Source of the DNA: Symbiodinium natans
Lineage: Eukaryota; Sar; Dinophyceae; Suessiales; Symbiodiniaceae
NCBI GenBank assembly: GCA_905221605.1
Contig: CAJNDS010002421.1
Location: 9,926 to 73,925 of the forward strand
Direction of reading: 5' to 3'
Length of the DNA: 64,000 nucleotides
Part shown: positions 39,401-47,499 of the stretch, one piece after another
Layout: the number at the start of each line of letters is the position of its first letter
How positions within the stretch are numbered: the stretch's first letter is position 1
Notes under the pieces: model-generated
The model's input: only the letters and a program-made list of their open reading frames with translations
What the model was told of the DNA's origin: nothing
Database searches by the model: none
Position numbers and translations under genes: made by a program

Positions 39401-42400
39401 AGAGCCGGACCAGAGTTTTGGCGCTCATCGAAGCGGAGAAAGCCTTGAAGGATGTGGGCTCCTCTGCGCCGCCCCCACCGTCTCCTATCATTATGGAGCC
39501 ATCGCCGGTCGCGACGGACGGGTACAAGTTCGATCCAGCAGCCCTAGGAACCCCTCAGGGGGACACTGCGGCTCCTTCGACACCGGTGCCTCCTTCGCCT
39601 TCCGCAGTTTCATTGGCCCCTTTGGAGTCCTTCAAGTTCTTGGATGTTCCACCTGTTGCTCCTCCTGGTCCCTCGGGCCACAGTGTGGAGCCGATGGTGG
39701 TGGAAAAGGAGCGGGCCCCAGAAACTCCAGGACCCACGGCACCGGTTGGAGCTCCAAGTTCCACAACGGAGAGTGTGCCGGAGACCCCTCCTCCAGGGGA
39801 GATTCCAGGTCCCGGTTATGTCCCGAAGGCAGGTCCTGGGGAAATTCCAGGTGCTCTGTCGAAATCCAAGGCAGCACCAGCGGGGGCTACACCGAAGGCC
39901 TGGTCTGTGGTCCCAACTTCCTCGCCTTTGACGGTTCCAGAAGCGCCAGTGGCTGTAGAGTCTTTGCCTGCAGTTCCAGAGCCAGCAACCGTGACAGCGG
40001 AGGAAGGGCCTACCTCCGAGACCGCTACATCATCCGCAGCGGGTGCCCTTCCGCCTCCGGGCGGCTTGGGTCAAACAGCCGAAGAGAGGGAGTTTGTGCT
40101 TCCTTCCCCTGGACAGAAGAAGTGAAGGCCTTAAAGGCTGTGCGGAATTCTTCCTTTTGTGGAGTTGTTTCTGAACGCGCCGATCGCATGTCTTGCGCGT
40201 TGGAAAAACACCGTGTCTTTCAGGCTTGTTTGGATTTGGAAAGAAGCATGAGTGAAGCAGTTGAACAGACATGTTGCTGTGTGAGACTTGCTTGGTTAGG
40301 AGTGTGCGAGCTTGAAGGTCCCTTGAAGAGAAGCCCAAAAGAACTTCGATCTTCTCGGCAGTACCCTCAAAGATCCGAAATGCCCTCAAGTCCGCGTTTA
40401 ACTAGCCCGAAAGAACGTCGATCTTCTAAGCAGTACCCTCAAAGATCCGAAATACCCTCAAGTGTGAACCTCAGAAGCGCCACGAACCCAAACCTCCTGA
40501 ACATGAGTCATGACAGACCCCTGCCGGCCAGGAGTGCTTTGTTTTGCATGCCAGGAGAAGCATTGGATGTTTTCGCTTGCTTGGCGATCTATGTGATAGC
40601 AAGTCTCTTGGGGGGTTCGTTCTGGTTAGGGTTTCGATTCTTGAAGATGTGTTTGAAAAAGTTTCGAGGAGTTGGTGACTACCCTCAACTTGTATCCCGA
40701 AAGTACCGTTTACACCATCGTCGTAAAGGAGTCCGAGTGCGAATCAAGACTCGTTTCTGTTATGTTCGAGTTGATGTAGAATGTACTCTGGTCTTTAGCA
40801 GGCACGTTGTGAAACCAACTTGGAGCTCAGGTTTTAAAGCCTCTTTGAAGTTCGCATGTAAGGCCATGTGCTTGGGCCTTTGTCTCGACAGGAACTTGTG
40901 GAGCTTGTTGGTGTGCATGGCATGGTGTTGTGCTTGGAGTGTGTGTGGTTGTTGTTTGTTGAGAAGAAAGGGCGATGATGAAAAAGGGAGCAGATCCACT
41001 TCTGAGCACAGCCACTTGAGAGTTGTGCGTGGACTGCCCCTCCCCGGTAAGGGGACGCAAGCTGAGCCCTTAGAACTCGATAGTGACATGCCACGTTCTT
41101 CAGAGAGTGAAGAGAGAGGAGAAAAAGAGAGTCCGCTTCCGAAGCCTCAAGGTGCTGAACCACCTAAAACCCCGGAACCGCCTGGAGGTGCAGAAGTTTC
41201 AGATAGGATACCTCTGCGAAGTGTGGCTTTGCAAGTGCATAGATCCAGAGGTCATTTTCCTTATGATGTGAACTGTGAGGCCTGCACCTCGAGTAAAGGG
41301 AAGGTTCCTGCGAGACGCTTGCGAAGGCGTTTGCAACGCGAGGACCAGACGATTGGAATGGATTTCTACTACTTTGGTCGTCTTCGTGTGCTGCTTCTTG
41401 CACACTGTTCTTCGAACTATACCACGGCCATCCCGGCCATGAATTTGGATGATCCGGATCTGTTTTACAACATTGGACGAGTGATTCGCGAAATGGGTCT
41501 TGTGAATAAAATGGTCACAGTGAGATGTGATCAGGAGTCGGCTTTGATGTCTTTAGCCGAAAAATTGACTACCCGTACAGGTGATGTAGCTGTTTCTGGC
41601 GTCATTGTGGACGTCGTGCCCGGGTATCGCCCTCAGTCAAAAGGCGCTATTGAAAGACAAGTAGAAACTATGAAGCAGGGGTTTTGGGCAGTGTGGTTAG
41701 ACTTGGAGAGAGAAGTTGCGCGGAATTCCGCGCCGGAAGACTGGAACAAGAAGCTTCCGCTGGGAGGAATGCTCTGGCAAGCTTGTGTCCTTTACAGCGC
41801 CAGGTGCTACAACCTCTGGAGCTTTAGTCACCAGGACGTGACTACGCCCATTGACCGGCTGCACGAGGAGATTGTGCATCGTACGAGGACCCTGCCGTTT
41901 GGATGTCTTGTTTACGCTAAAGTAGGGGGCTCAAAAGCGCATCAACAGAAGTACAGGGGAAAGAAAACAGTGAAAGCTGTGTATCTAGGGCCTAAAGAGC
42001 CTAGAGGAGGCGGTATCTTTGCTGCTCCATTGGGTCAGACTGAGATCGATATCTTTCCTGTCTGTAGGGCCTTAGAAGGAGCGAAAGGTGAGCCTGTCTA
42101 CGACGTAGGGGCCATACACGCTCTGTCTACTTCACAGCCTCTCGTTTTAGACCCAGTGGATCCTGAGAGGCCCATCATGTTTGAGCCACCGCCTGATCCG
42201 GTGAAGTCAGAAGACCCTGACCCGGGGTTTGAAAACGAAGATGAAGAAATGGTACCAGATGATCCTGATCCTCTGAATGATATTCCGTCTTACGTGGAAC
42301 CCACAGATGATGAGGGGGAAGGCGGACTTGGGTCACCGGAAATGCAGCCGGATGACCTGGAGGACATGGAAATTGACTGGCTAACTAACCATCTGTTAGA

Positions 42401-44942
42401 GTCTTTGTTCAAAGGACCGGACATTCTGGCCACGTCTAAAGAAGTAGCTGATTCGTTTACTCTCAAATTCGGAGGGAGTAAGATCAAGTGCCAAGTACCC
42501 CGAAACGCCGTTTCTGAGACCTCAGGTGAACAGTTAGACCCTGAACTTTTGTATGCTTCAATGAAGTTGGAGCTTGAGGAACTCGAGTCTTTTGGAGTAG
42601 GAAAAGTGATCTCTGAAGCTGAGGCCCGTAAGTCGGCGCGAGAGAGCGGTCGGAGGGTTCTCACGAGCAGGTGGGTTAACACGATCAAACGTAAAGGTCT
42701 TTACCGTTCCCGCCTCGTTGTTAGAGATTACGCTTCAATGGGAGGCACGACGCTTTCAGAAGGCATCTACAGCCCGACTACGAGTTTAGAGGGTTTAAGG
42801 CTTCTTTTGGCATTGCTTTGCAAGAAGGGCTCCGTGTTGAGCTGTGACGTGAGCGTGGCTTTCATGCACGCTGCAGTGTCAAGGCCAGAGTACGTAGAGC
42901 TCCCAAACAACGTGAGTATTGCGGACTCTTCTGTTCCCCAAAAGGCAGGAAACAAGAAGGTGTATCTTCGTCTTCACAAAGCGATGAACGGATTGAGATC
43001 GGCACCGCTTTCTTGGTATAAGGAACTGAGTTCGTACTTGGAGAAGAGCGGATTCAGTCCAAGCCTGGACCCTACGATATACCGGAGGAAGACGTCTAAG
43101 GGTCTGACGTTGGTACTGTTCTATGTAGACGATTTGCTGATCTACTCCGAGGACCCCTCGGAAGGGAAGAGAGTTTTCGAAGGACTGCAGAAACGCTACA
43201 AGCTGAAACTGACTGGAGAGCTTCCTGAACATGGTGCGGGGGAAGTTTCCTTCCTAGGTAGGAGAATCTTCCGACGTTCCGGAGACAAGCGCGTCTATTT
43301 CGGGCTAGATGGCAAGTACCTAGACGTGTGCTGCTCTGAATACAACATAACCAAACCGAGCCCCAAACTCCCGTCGCTTGAAAAGCGATACTCCGACCTG
43401 GTTCGTAAAGGGCAAACTGAAAAAATCAGCCCAGCTGCGCACGAAAAGTATCGTAGAACCCTTGGTCGGCTTGCATGGGCAGCCCTCTCCCGACCGGACC
43501 TGCAATTCTGTTGCGGGTTTTTGGGCCGGCACCAGGCGGCGCCAGACGAGGCTGCTGAAACGTGCATGAGAGACGTCCTTAAGTGGATAAAAGGGCTTCC
43601 GCACCGAGTACAGGTGTTTCCATCAACTCGGGAGATCCTGGAAGATGATGCGGATCCTCAGGCGGTTTCCTGTTTTACAGACGCAAGCTGGAGTTTGAAT
43701 TCGGTTAGTGGTGGTGTGATTACTTGGGAAAACTGCTGTCTGAAGACTTTTAGCAGAAAGCAATCAACCACAGCCCTGTCCAGCGCTGAGAGTGAGCTTG
43801 CGGCGCTCACGGAGATAGCCAGGGAAGGTCTCTACATTGCCCTCTTGACAGAGACCATCTTGGAAGGCATTCCGCAGGACAGGGAGACCGGTTACTATCT
43901 CTTGAAGGGTTACTCTGACTCTGAAAGCGCGGTTTGTATCTCAAAAATGGGAACATTGCTGAGGAAAGTTCGCCATATAGAGTTAAGAGCCGCATTTCTC
44001 CAGGAACTTGTGGATCGTGGAAGGTTCACGATTGAGCACATACCGGGGGCCATCAACCCCGCAGATGCTCTAACGAAAAGTCCCACAAATGACAGTTTGG
44101 CAAGCTTGTGTGAGGCTTGTGGCTTGACCACCGAGCCGGTTGGCTGGGAAGAAAAAGCTTCAGGCACTAGCGTTTCGGTTACCTTTAAAGAGCCCAATAC
44201 CTGCGACGAAGTGCTCGCAATTCCGAGCTCGTGGAAGGACGAGGCCTACAGAGTTGCTTCCGGGGAGGCCACCATGGTTGTCTTGGAACTCTGTTGCGAA
44301 GAGGAAAGCGCGATAGCCCAAGCTTGTAAGCGGGAACGTGACATCGCGTACTTTGGAATCACCAAGAAGCTAGACTTGCTGAGTAGAGAAGCTTCTTTGT
44401 TGCTAAAAGGGATTCTGGAAAAGATGGCTTCTAACGAAAGAATCTACGTGTACGCACATTTGTCTACGCCGTGCAGCGCAGGTAGTGGCCTTAGGCACCT
44501 GCGTTTCTCAAAGGACGTGAAGAACCGGGCGAGATGGAGAGCTAGTCTGGAGGTACACAAGAAGTCTTGGAGACGCATACGAGCAGTTTTCCAGGACTAT
44601 GCTGGCCACGAGAGGCTCCTCCTCTCCCACGAATGGCCTAAAGGGTCTGGCCTTTGGGGAGAAACAGTCTACAAGTCGACAGCGAAAAGACTGGGACTCG
44701 AGCACGAGTGTTTGGTAGACCGGTGCTGTTTCGAGGAAGCTGGCAACCGTATCCTGAAGCATTGGTGGTTCGTCAGTTCGGATTCAAGTTTTATCTGGAC
44801 TTTATCCTCTTGTGTTTGCCCAGGCAACCACGAGCATGCGAGTGCTACTAGCATAGCAGCGACAGGTGTCTATCCGCAGGGCTTAGGCCGCTTCCTGGTG
44901 AAAGAAGCCAGGAGAAGTCTCGAAAGACGAAAGAAGGACTGA
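36429..44942 (+). CDS. Pol polyprotein of the second retrotransposon (2837 codons open)
   Basis: Zinc knuckle CDHCGRKGHLAKDC at residues 11-24; protease VDSGATCHIVS near 183; integrase HRSRGHFPYDVNCEACTSSK near 1604, catalytic D in IGMDFYY, D in VRCDQESA, E in GAIERQVETM; reverse transcriptase from SRWVNTIKRKGLYRSRLVVR near 2080 with YVDDLLIYSE near 2233; RNase H CFTDASW near 2417, SSAESELAAL, YSDSESAV and RHIELRAAFLQ; final domain VVLELCCEEES near 2616 and LSTPCSAGSGLRHL near 2679. All key residues are present. The stretch of residues 520-1235 is in the same DNA as the 711-codon ORF in the +1 frame and here looks non-protein-like (Arg, Ser, Gly, Cys rich), so the true Pol is probably expressed without it. 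Confidence 0.88.
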   Translation: MSGKGDKLCDHCGRKGHLAKDCWSRQREAGEKGKKGDKGKKGDGKGAQNPKGKPRSPTPKGGKGGKDKEQKPDKPDKGKGKGKKKKARARAMGEPESEAESESSRTSTVMAMRFAKPSAVREVLSQPEPEKPKPVEAVPRPAAVEPKVTVDEKVGTLTGSTSKGDAAYVCASLQVEHRDVWLVDSGATCHIVSADHLSGFRVCKYHDRTVTLYSASGDIINVSNVVDLEVRFGDVSLTLEDVLVADVPFNVVSPWSASERGWKTHLARTGSRIYKGGKKNVRLVGAKRAWWAISGKKQKAPKRPSKGSDMEIDSLPVDKEPRKDITAGPSILKKTSKEVKSDEKPGKDEKSIRHVLTGTPFEFMLRGLRAEVRSRSLEIPEEHAVRKPHDMICTRKTDVLSGDRSLCSESLVRKLHDSVRKCHVFVRQQHDFWQRHVCAVWNVMFLLACLVKGLCLKGFSLLIFGSEGLRCALKGSECPKATEPSMFCIRKPKRPQKGLKCACLSAAILLVCVSWFSLREGAEHVGTSNGGGARFPQLSSGEYRAGGCVFECTRRACTSRGGASRDCGRRGFSCPLQCFLEASESSCSTFAFGGCIRDRRNGRGGSMGKMEGSNGGIHKQAFAAIRRAASDREVEKHAEGAALQVFYASDTTTARRSDCMWIPCAGNSRERPGTCSSTYVYRRWTRLFFPPGDHLCVIDRCFGDRRLPPRGWTEAPWADPTSRPRCGTVPGNGVVQEASRSRSRSSGWNALHQRRGCVGAVAARVSGSPGSWRDPSGEEKEGFFPAHRRVVGRAYYKVRNRGSRPHSSSTRRACKGRACRYRRVYSRSKSPTPPEWRGRGCAGLHQAYPQGPDRLRGHAGSGTQPFGWNVSRRRRAPARVGARLSHQAWVACVNGGNGSAHPALYRVRSSGPKTGGLAVRSTQGQGQKDGCSCFHRYWRWNWSDGRRLGDWSDERRLGDWSDERRLRDRVCRVILGKFVGRIDSNGGIHDAEPDQSFGAHRSGESLEGCGLLCAAPTVSYHYGAIAGRDGRVQVRSSSPRNPSGGHCGSFDTGASFAFRSFIGPFGVLQVLGCSTCCSSWSLGPQCGADGGGKGAGPRNSRTHGTGWSSKFHNGECAGDPSSRGDSRSRLCPEGRSWGNSRCSVEIQGSTSGGYTEGLVCGPNFLAFDGSRSASGCRVFACSSRASNRDSGGRAYLRDRYIIRSGCPSASGRLGSNSRREGVCASFPWTEEVKALKAVRNSSFCGVVSERADRMSCALEKHRVFQACLDLERSMSEAVEQTCCCVRLAWLGVCELEGPLKRSPKELRSSRQYPQRSEMPSSPRLTSPKERRSSKQYPQRSEIPSSVNLRSATNPNLLNMSHDRPLPARSALFCMPGEALDVFACLAIYVIASLLGGSFWLGFRFLKMCLKKFRGVGDYPQLVSRKYRLHHRRKGVRVRIKTRFCYVRVDVECTLVFSRHVVKPTWSSGFKASLKFACKAMCLGLCLDRNLWSLLVCMAWCCAWSVCGCCLLRRKGDDEKGSRSTSEHSHLRVVRGLPLPGKGTQAEPLELDSDMPRSSESEERGEKESPLPKPQGAEPPKTPEPPGGAEVSDRIPLRSVALQVHRSRGHFPYDVNCEACTSSKGKVPARRLRRRLQREDQTIGMDFYYFGRLRVLLLAHCSSNYTTAIPAMNLDDPDLFYNIGRVIREMGLVNKMVTVRCDQESALMSLAEKLTTRTGDVAVSGVIVDVVPGYRPQSKGAIERQVETMKQGFWAVWLDLEREVARNSAPEDWNKKLPLGGMLWQACVLYSARCYNLWSFSHQDVTTPIDRLHEEIVHRTRTLPFGCLVYAKVGGSKAHQQKYRGKKTVKAVYLGPKEPRGGGIFAAPLGQTEIDIFPVCRALEGAKGEPVYDVGAIHALSTSQPLVLDPVDPERPIMFEPPPDPVKSEDPDPGFENEDEEMVPDDPDPLNDIPSYVEPTDDEGEGGLGSPEMQPDDLEDMEIDWLTNHLLESLFKGPDILATSKEVADSFTLKFGGSKIKCQVPRNAVSETSGEQLDPELLYASMKLELEELESFGVGKVISEAEARKSARESGRRVLTSRWVNTIKRKGLYRSRLVVRDYASMGGTTLSEGIYSPTTSLEGLRLLLALLCKKGSVLSCDVSVAFMHAAVSRPEYVELPNNVSIADSSVPQKAGNKKVYLRLHKAMNGLRSAPLSWYKELSSYLEKSGFSPSLDPTIYRRKTSKGLTLVLFYVDDLLIYSEDPSEGKRVFEGLQKRYKLKLTGELPEHGAGEVSFLGRRIFRRSGDKRVYFGLDGKYLDVCCSEYNITKPSPKLPSLEKRYSDLVRKGQTEKISPAAHEKYRRTLGRLAWAALSRPDLQFCCGFLGRHQAAPDEAAETCMRDVLKWIKGLPHRVQVFPSTREILEDDADPQAVSCFTDASWSLNSVSGGVITWENCCLKTFSRKQSTTALSSAESELAALTEIAREGLYIALLTETILEGIPQDRETGYYLLKGYSDSESAVCISKMGTLLRKVRHIELRAAFLQELVDRGRFTIEHIPGAINPADALTKSPTNDSLASLCEACGLTTEPVGWEEKASGTSVSVTFKEPNTCDEVLAIPSSWKDEAYRVASGEATMVVLELCCEEESAIAQACKRERDIAYFGITKKLDLLSREASLLLKGILEKMASNERIYVYAHLSTPCSAGSGLRHLRFSKDVKNRARWRASLEVHKKSWRRIRAVFQDYAGHERLLLSHEWPKGSGLWGETVYKSTAKRLGLEHECLVDRCCFEEAGNRILKHWWFVSSDSSFIWTLSSCVCPGNHEHASATSIAATGVYPQGLGRFLVKEARRSLERRKKD
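37990..40125 (+). CDS. Extra 711-codon ORF between protease and integrase of the second retrotransposon
   Basis: Opens at ATG 37996 within LSMSEPRMEVEQDSHNSP (37990 is the first codon of the open stretch). The first 110 residues are acidic and Ala/Pro rich; 110-400 look globular (LIVKWRSMLRGPRYRYFMQA, LPVKRKRDFSQLTDELLDEH, AALGYIKRILKVLTVYEAMP); then three copies of GAMxEGSET (near 39255-39330), and a 220-residue Pro/Ala/Ser tail ending LPSPGQKK. Codon-level regularity favours this frame over the overlapping Pol frame. No family is recognised. It may be a captured host gene or an accessory gene. Upstream 37500-37990 and downstream 40126-41150 are also extra relative to a normal copia. Confidence 0.7.
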   Translation: MLSMSEPRMEVEQDSHNSPAESTGQEVVFLNAPVEPAPAEAAPAETADAGASVAPFNVFSRPPSQVAVPSPSVAASETGETEEEEAWGRWRAQTVASTSKPSQPSDEPPLIVKWRSMLRGPRYRYFMQAIRQQREDLIACGYPVPAIPENDLEPAVPLMSIGDGLVYSSRQGTIFASLTDALVTDGYLLEVGQKLLGRIQRPDPGVGPCLGTGWSKRLRDHDPDPLDGTPYISAEVAWALWLPEFPEAPDHGGILPVKRKRDFSQLTDELLDEHTTRFEIAGQGRTLHQRGVRARDARAAIEGYTPDPSHLRHQSGGDVAALGYIKRILKVLTVYEAMPEAERNLLAGMYPDDVELQLEWVPGSAIRHGWRALMGAMDQRTRRYIEFEAVVRKREDLQSARPKVKARRTAAAASTDTGGGIGAMDEGSETGAMNEGSETGAMNEGSETESAESSSASSSDESIPMGEYMMQSRTRVLALIEAEKALKDVGSSAPPPPSPIIMEPSPVATDGYKFDPAALGTPQGDTAAPSTPVPPSPSAVSLAPLESFKFLDVPPVAPPGPSGHSVEPMVVEKERAPETPGPTAPVGAPSSTTESVPETPPPGEIPGPGYVPKAGPGEIPGALSKSKAAPAGATPKAWSVVPTSSPLTVPEAPVAVESLPAVPEPATVTAEEGPTSETATSSAAGALPPPGGLGQTAEEREFVLPSPGQKK
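40322..40475 (+). repeat. Two tandem copies of a roughly 78 bp unit inside the second retrotransposon
   Basis: The unit contains AAAGAACxTCGATCTTCT and AGCAGTACCCTCAAAGATCC; it reads SPKELRSSRQYPQRSEMPSS and SPKERRSSKQYPQRSEIPSS in the Pol frame. It lies between the extra ORF and the integrase, in DNA of unknown role. Confidence 0.8.
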
Positions 44943-44957
44943 CCGCGCAATAGGCAT

Positions 44958-44964
44958 GAGGGGG
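44958..44964 (+). promoter_or_regulatory. Polypurine tract of the second retrotransposon
   Basis: GAGGGGG directly before the TGTG that starts the right LTR; this marks the true LTR start although only 17 bp of it remain before the LINE insertion. Confidence 0.78.
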
Positions 44965-44981
44965 TGTGAAAATATGACATT
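44965..44981 (+). repeat. First 17 bp of the right LTR of the second retrotransposon
   Basis: TGTGAAAATATGACATT, identical to the start of the left LTR, then the sequence switches to LINE DNA. The last 14 bases are repeated at 47500-47513. Confidence 0.88.
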
Positions 44982-45992
44982 GCTGCTGGCGGGGTCGACT
45001 GGACGGTCCCGCGTCGCCTGCTCAAGTCAGTGCGCACCAAAACAACCCGGTATGCCTACCGGGCTGTTTTCCAAGGGTCCATTCTCCATAACGGCAATGG
45101 TGGCAAGGATGTCTGTAAGTTTTGTGGCGATCCCGGGGCCACCTTGCGTCACCTCATGTATGAATGCCCTTCCTTCCCTGGTGGCATGCGGTTACCGGGG
45201 TACGTTCTGGCGGAAAGGCGCCGTTTCCCTGATGACTGCCTGTGGCTTCGGGGTATGCTCCCCCTTAAATACCTCCCAGTCGCTCCCTCGGGGGACCTAG
45301 AAGTGGTCAAGACAGGCGTGTTTCTCACGTCCTCCCAGGTAGTAGCAGACGGGTTGGTGGTTGCTACGGACGCGTCAGGGGGCAAGTTCACCAAGGATCC
45401 GCGATTGCGAAGAGTGAGCTGGTCTGTTGTCGTGGGGCGGGTTCAAGATGGTCTGTTTCAGGTGTTAGGGACCATGTCCGGCCTCACCCCCCCTGGCACA
45501 AGCGTCGCGCACGGTGAATCTTATGCCATTGTGCAGACGATCAAACACACCCTTGGTCAGGTTGACCTCACGGGGGACTGTAAACCAGCCCTTAGGACCC
45601 TCACCAAGAAATCCTTTCAAAAAACAACCCCGGCTTTTTGGGGCCCGGTCTGGGAGGACCGTGGTAGGATAAGGCCCACTTGGGTAAAATCCCACCTAAC
45701 TGGCCGTGAGTTCGAAATTAGGTTTGGCTTTTCCCAGCTTTGGAGACACCAGGCCAACCAGTGCGCCGACGAGTTGGCAGGCAAACGGGCGGAAGCGGCT
45801 TCCCTTCCTACGGCTGTAGAGTCGGACGTGTCTAAGGGATCTGGCAAAACAAAGGAAGTGGTTTCCCTTCCTGGGGCAAGTGCACGTGAAGCCGGGCTGG
45901 CAAGGGAGCCTGCCCCGAAGCCGGCCAGCCGTGCCAAAAAGAAGAAAGAGCTTCCCACTGGTCAGCAGACCCTTTGCTTCAAGAAGCAGTGA
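44982..45992 (+). CDS. C-terminal part of a LINE Pol: CCHC finger and RNase H
   Basis: The open frame enters from the truncated 5' end. CKFCGDPGATLRHLMYEC near 45113-45165 is a C-x2-C-x8-H-x4-C finger. RNase H: D in VVATDASGG, E in AHGESYAIVQ, D in LTGDCKPAL, D in NQCADELAG, in the right order. Ends with a basic tail (KKKKELPTGQQTLCFKKQ) at TGA 45990-45992. The reverse transcriptase and endonuclease are lost by truncation. Confidence 0.8.
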   Translation, partial: AAGGVDWTVPRRLLKSVRTKTTRYAYRAVFQGSILHNGNGGKDVCKFCGDPGATLRHLMYECPSFPGGMRLPGYVLAERRRFPDDCLWLRGMLPLKYLPVAPSGDLEVVKTGVFLTSSQVVADGLVVATDASGGKFTKDPRLRRVSWSVVVGRVQDGLFQVLGTMSGLTPPGTSVAHGESYAIVQTIKHTLGQVDLTGDCKPALRTLTKKSFQKTTPAFWGPVWEDRGRIRPTWVKSHLTGREFEIRFGFSQLWRHQANQCADELAGKRAEAASLPTAVESDVSKGSGKTKEVVSLPGASAREAGLAREPAPKPASRAKKKKELPTGQQTLCFKKQ

Positions 45993-47235
45993 TGGGGGGC
46001 TCACAGGGCAGGGGTCGCGGCCCCTACTGGCGCGAGCAGCGCCAACGAATGGCAGAGGGGAAGTCGTGGCGCTCTACGGCGACCCTCCAGCATTCCAAGA
46101 GACGACCTCCGCCCCACATCCGCAGGCAACAGCGCATAGACCAGGGCCTTCCTGTAGGAGACGACCAGCAGGAAGGGGCAGGAGGCGGCACCTGGGGGTT
46201 CCAGCTCGTCGGGCCAACCGGCGGCGAAAGCTTGGCCGCCCCCCCCCCTCCGCTCCGCAAAGGAGGCGGCCTCAGGTAGCAGGGTCCGGAGTGGATTTGC
46301 GTTCGGTTCCGCGTGATTCAACCCGTTCCCCTCCTCCTGGGAGGCGGTCAGAAAGGGCTAGGTCCAGCCGTGACCTTCCCGACCAGCATGCACGGCCTAG
46401 ATCCCCCTCGGAGGCACGGGCCCGGCCCCCTGCAGACCCAGCCCCTGAGGCTGAGGAGTCCCCCTGGGGCCGGCGGCAACGCATGCGTAGAGAAGCTCAG
46501 GACTTTACCCCGGGTGTCTACATCAAGCGGCCCACCTCGCCTCGGCATTTCCTCCCTCCGGAGCTCACACTTACGTGGGACCCGATTCGCCAGGTCGTGG
46601 TGGAAGCCCGAGTTCTCACGCGCCTGGGCTGGGGACAAAGCCGTGTAGGCTACCAGCTGTCTCAGGCGTTGGTCTTGAAGCTCACGGATGATGCATCCTT
46701 AAATGGTCCGGAGATCGATATGGCGCGGCGTTTTCCCCGGCTCATGGCTCCCATCCTCACCAGTGGCTCCATGTGGATTGGACTAGGGCCTGAAGGTGAG
46801 CCAGGTGCGGGCCTGCATCGTTTCCTGTACCACGTGCAAGAGCATCGCAGCCAGGCCCGTGACTGGCTCCAGGAAAATGCTGCCAATGGTCTCCGTGTTC
46901 ATTCCTACCTCCTGGCCACGTTGGCCACCTTGGTGCACTTGTATGCCTGTGGGGTTGATGCCAAGGATGTTGGCATTTCAAACCTGAGCCACAGGCCGCT
47001 GGGCACGAGGGTGGTTCCCCTTCCGGCCTTCATCGATGCCAACAACTGGGGCCCCTCCCATGGGAGGCCGGAATGGACTGGCTTCTGGAGGGTAGTTGCC
47101 AAATACTGCCCACATGATGTGGGCTACTTTCGGCAAGTTTCCAGGGGTCCACCTCAAGCGTGTTTTGACCAGATATGCAACACCCTTGGACCTTTGGGGG
47201 AAGAAGTTCGCTGGCTATGCACCACCCCGGCCTAG
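45992..47235 (+). pseudogene. Second LINE ORF, kinase-fold-like, with a frameshift at a C run
   Basis: ATG at 45992 overlaps the Pol stop (TGATG), suiting termination-reinitiation. The frame MGGSQGRGRGPYWREQRQRM runs to a C9 run near 46239-46250; beyond it the sense continues in another frame to TAG 47235. The N-terminal half is Arg/Pro rich. The second half reads GYQLSQALVLKLTDDASLNG, MARRFPRLMAPILTSG, HLYACGVDAKDVGISNLSH and FIDANNW, which by order resembles a protein-kinase fold (VLK lysine, D..N catalytic loop, D-x-N in place of DFG). That assignment is inference. Confidence 0.5.
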
Positions 47236-47499
47236 GAGGCTGTGGAAACTGGGCTGCTTCTCTGGGGGCATCCTTTCCCAGCCTTAGGGCTGCGGTCGCA
47301 AACTCTTCCTGATGAGTAGCTGTAACATAGTTCCCTGTAGATGGCCGTGGGTGCACCACATTCCCAGCTTGTAAGCTGTGGTTTTGCCGTAGCAGGGTGA
47401 CCGACTGCCCGAGAGACTGTGTCTCGCCCCAAAGGGGCTCCGGGCGAATTCGTTTTGCATGCAGGACACCCACTGGGTAACGCTCTCGCGCTTGCTGAA

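Larger units (their letters stand above)
44982..47499 (+). mobile_element. 5'-truncated LINE fragment nested in the right LTR
   Basis: Flanked by a 14 bp target duplication GAAAATATGACATT (44968-44981 and 47500-47513), typical of target-primed reverse transcription. It contains the end of a LINE Pol ORF (zinc finger and RNase H) and a second ORF overlapping it by TGATG. No reverse transcriptase part remains. The 3' end (CGCTTGCTGAA) has no poly(A) beyond the A run shared with the target. Confidence 0.85.

Noticed and set aside
36429-44942. Treating the whole 2837 codons as one natural protein
   Set aside because: Residues 520-1235 lack protein-like composition and coincide with a better ORF in another frame.
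45030-45992. Retroviral-type RNase H belonging to the copia element
   Set aside because: It lies within the inserted piece bounded by the 14 bp duplication and is accompanied by a LINE-type CCHC finger; the copia RNase H is at about 43675-44090.
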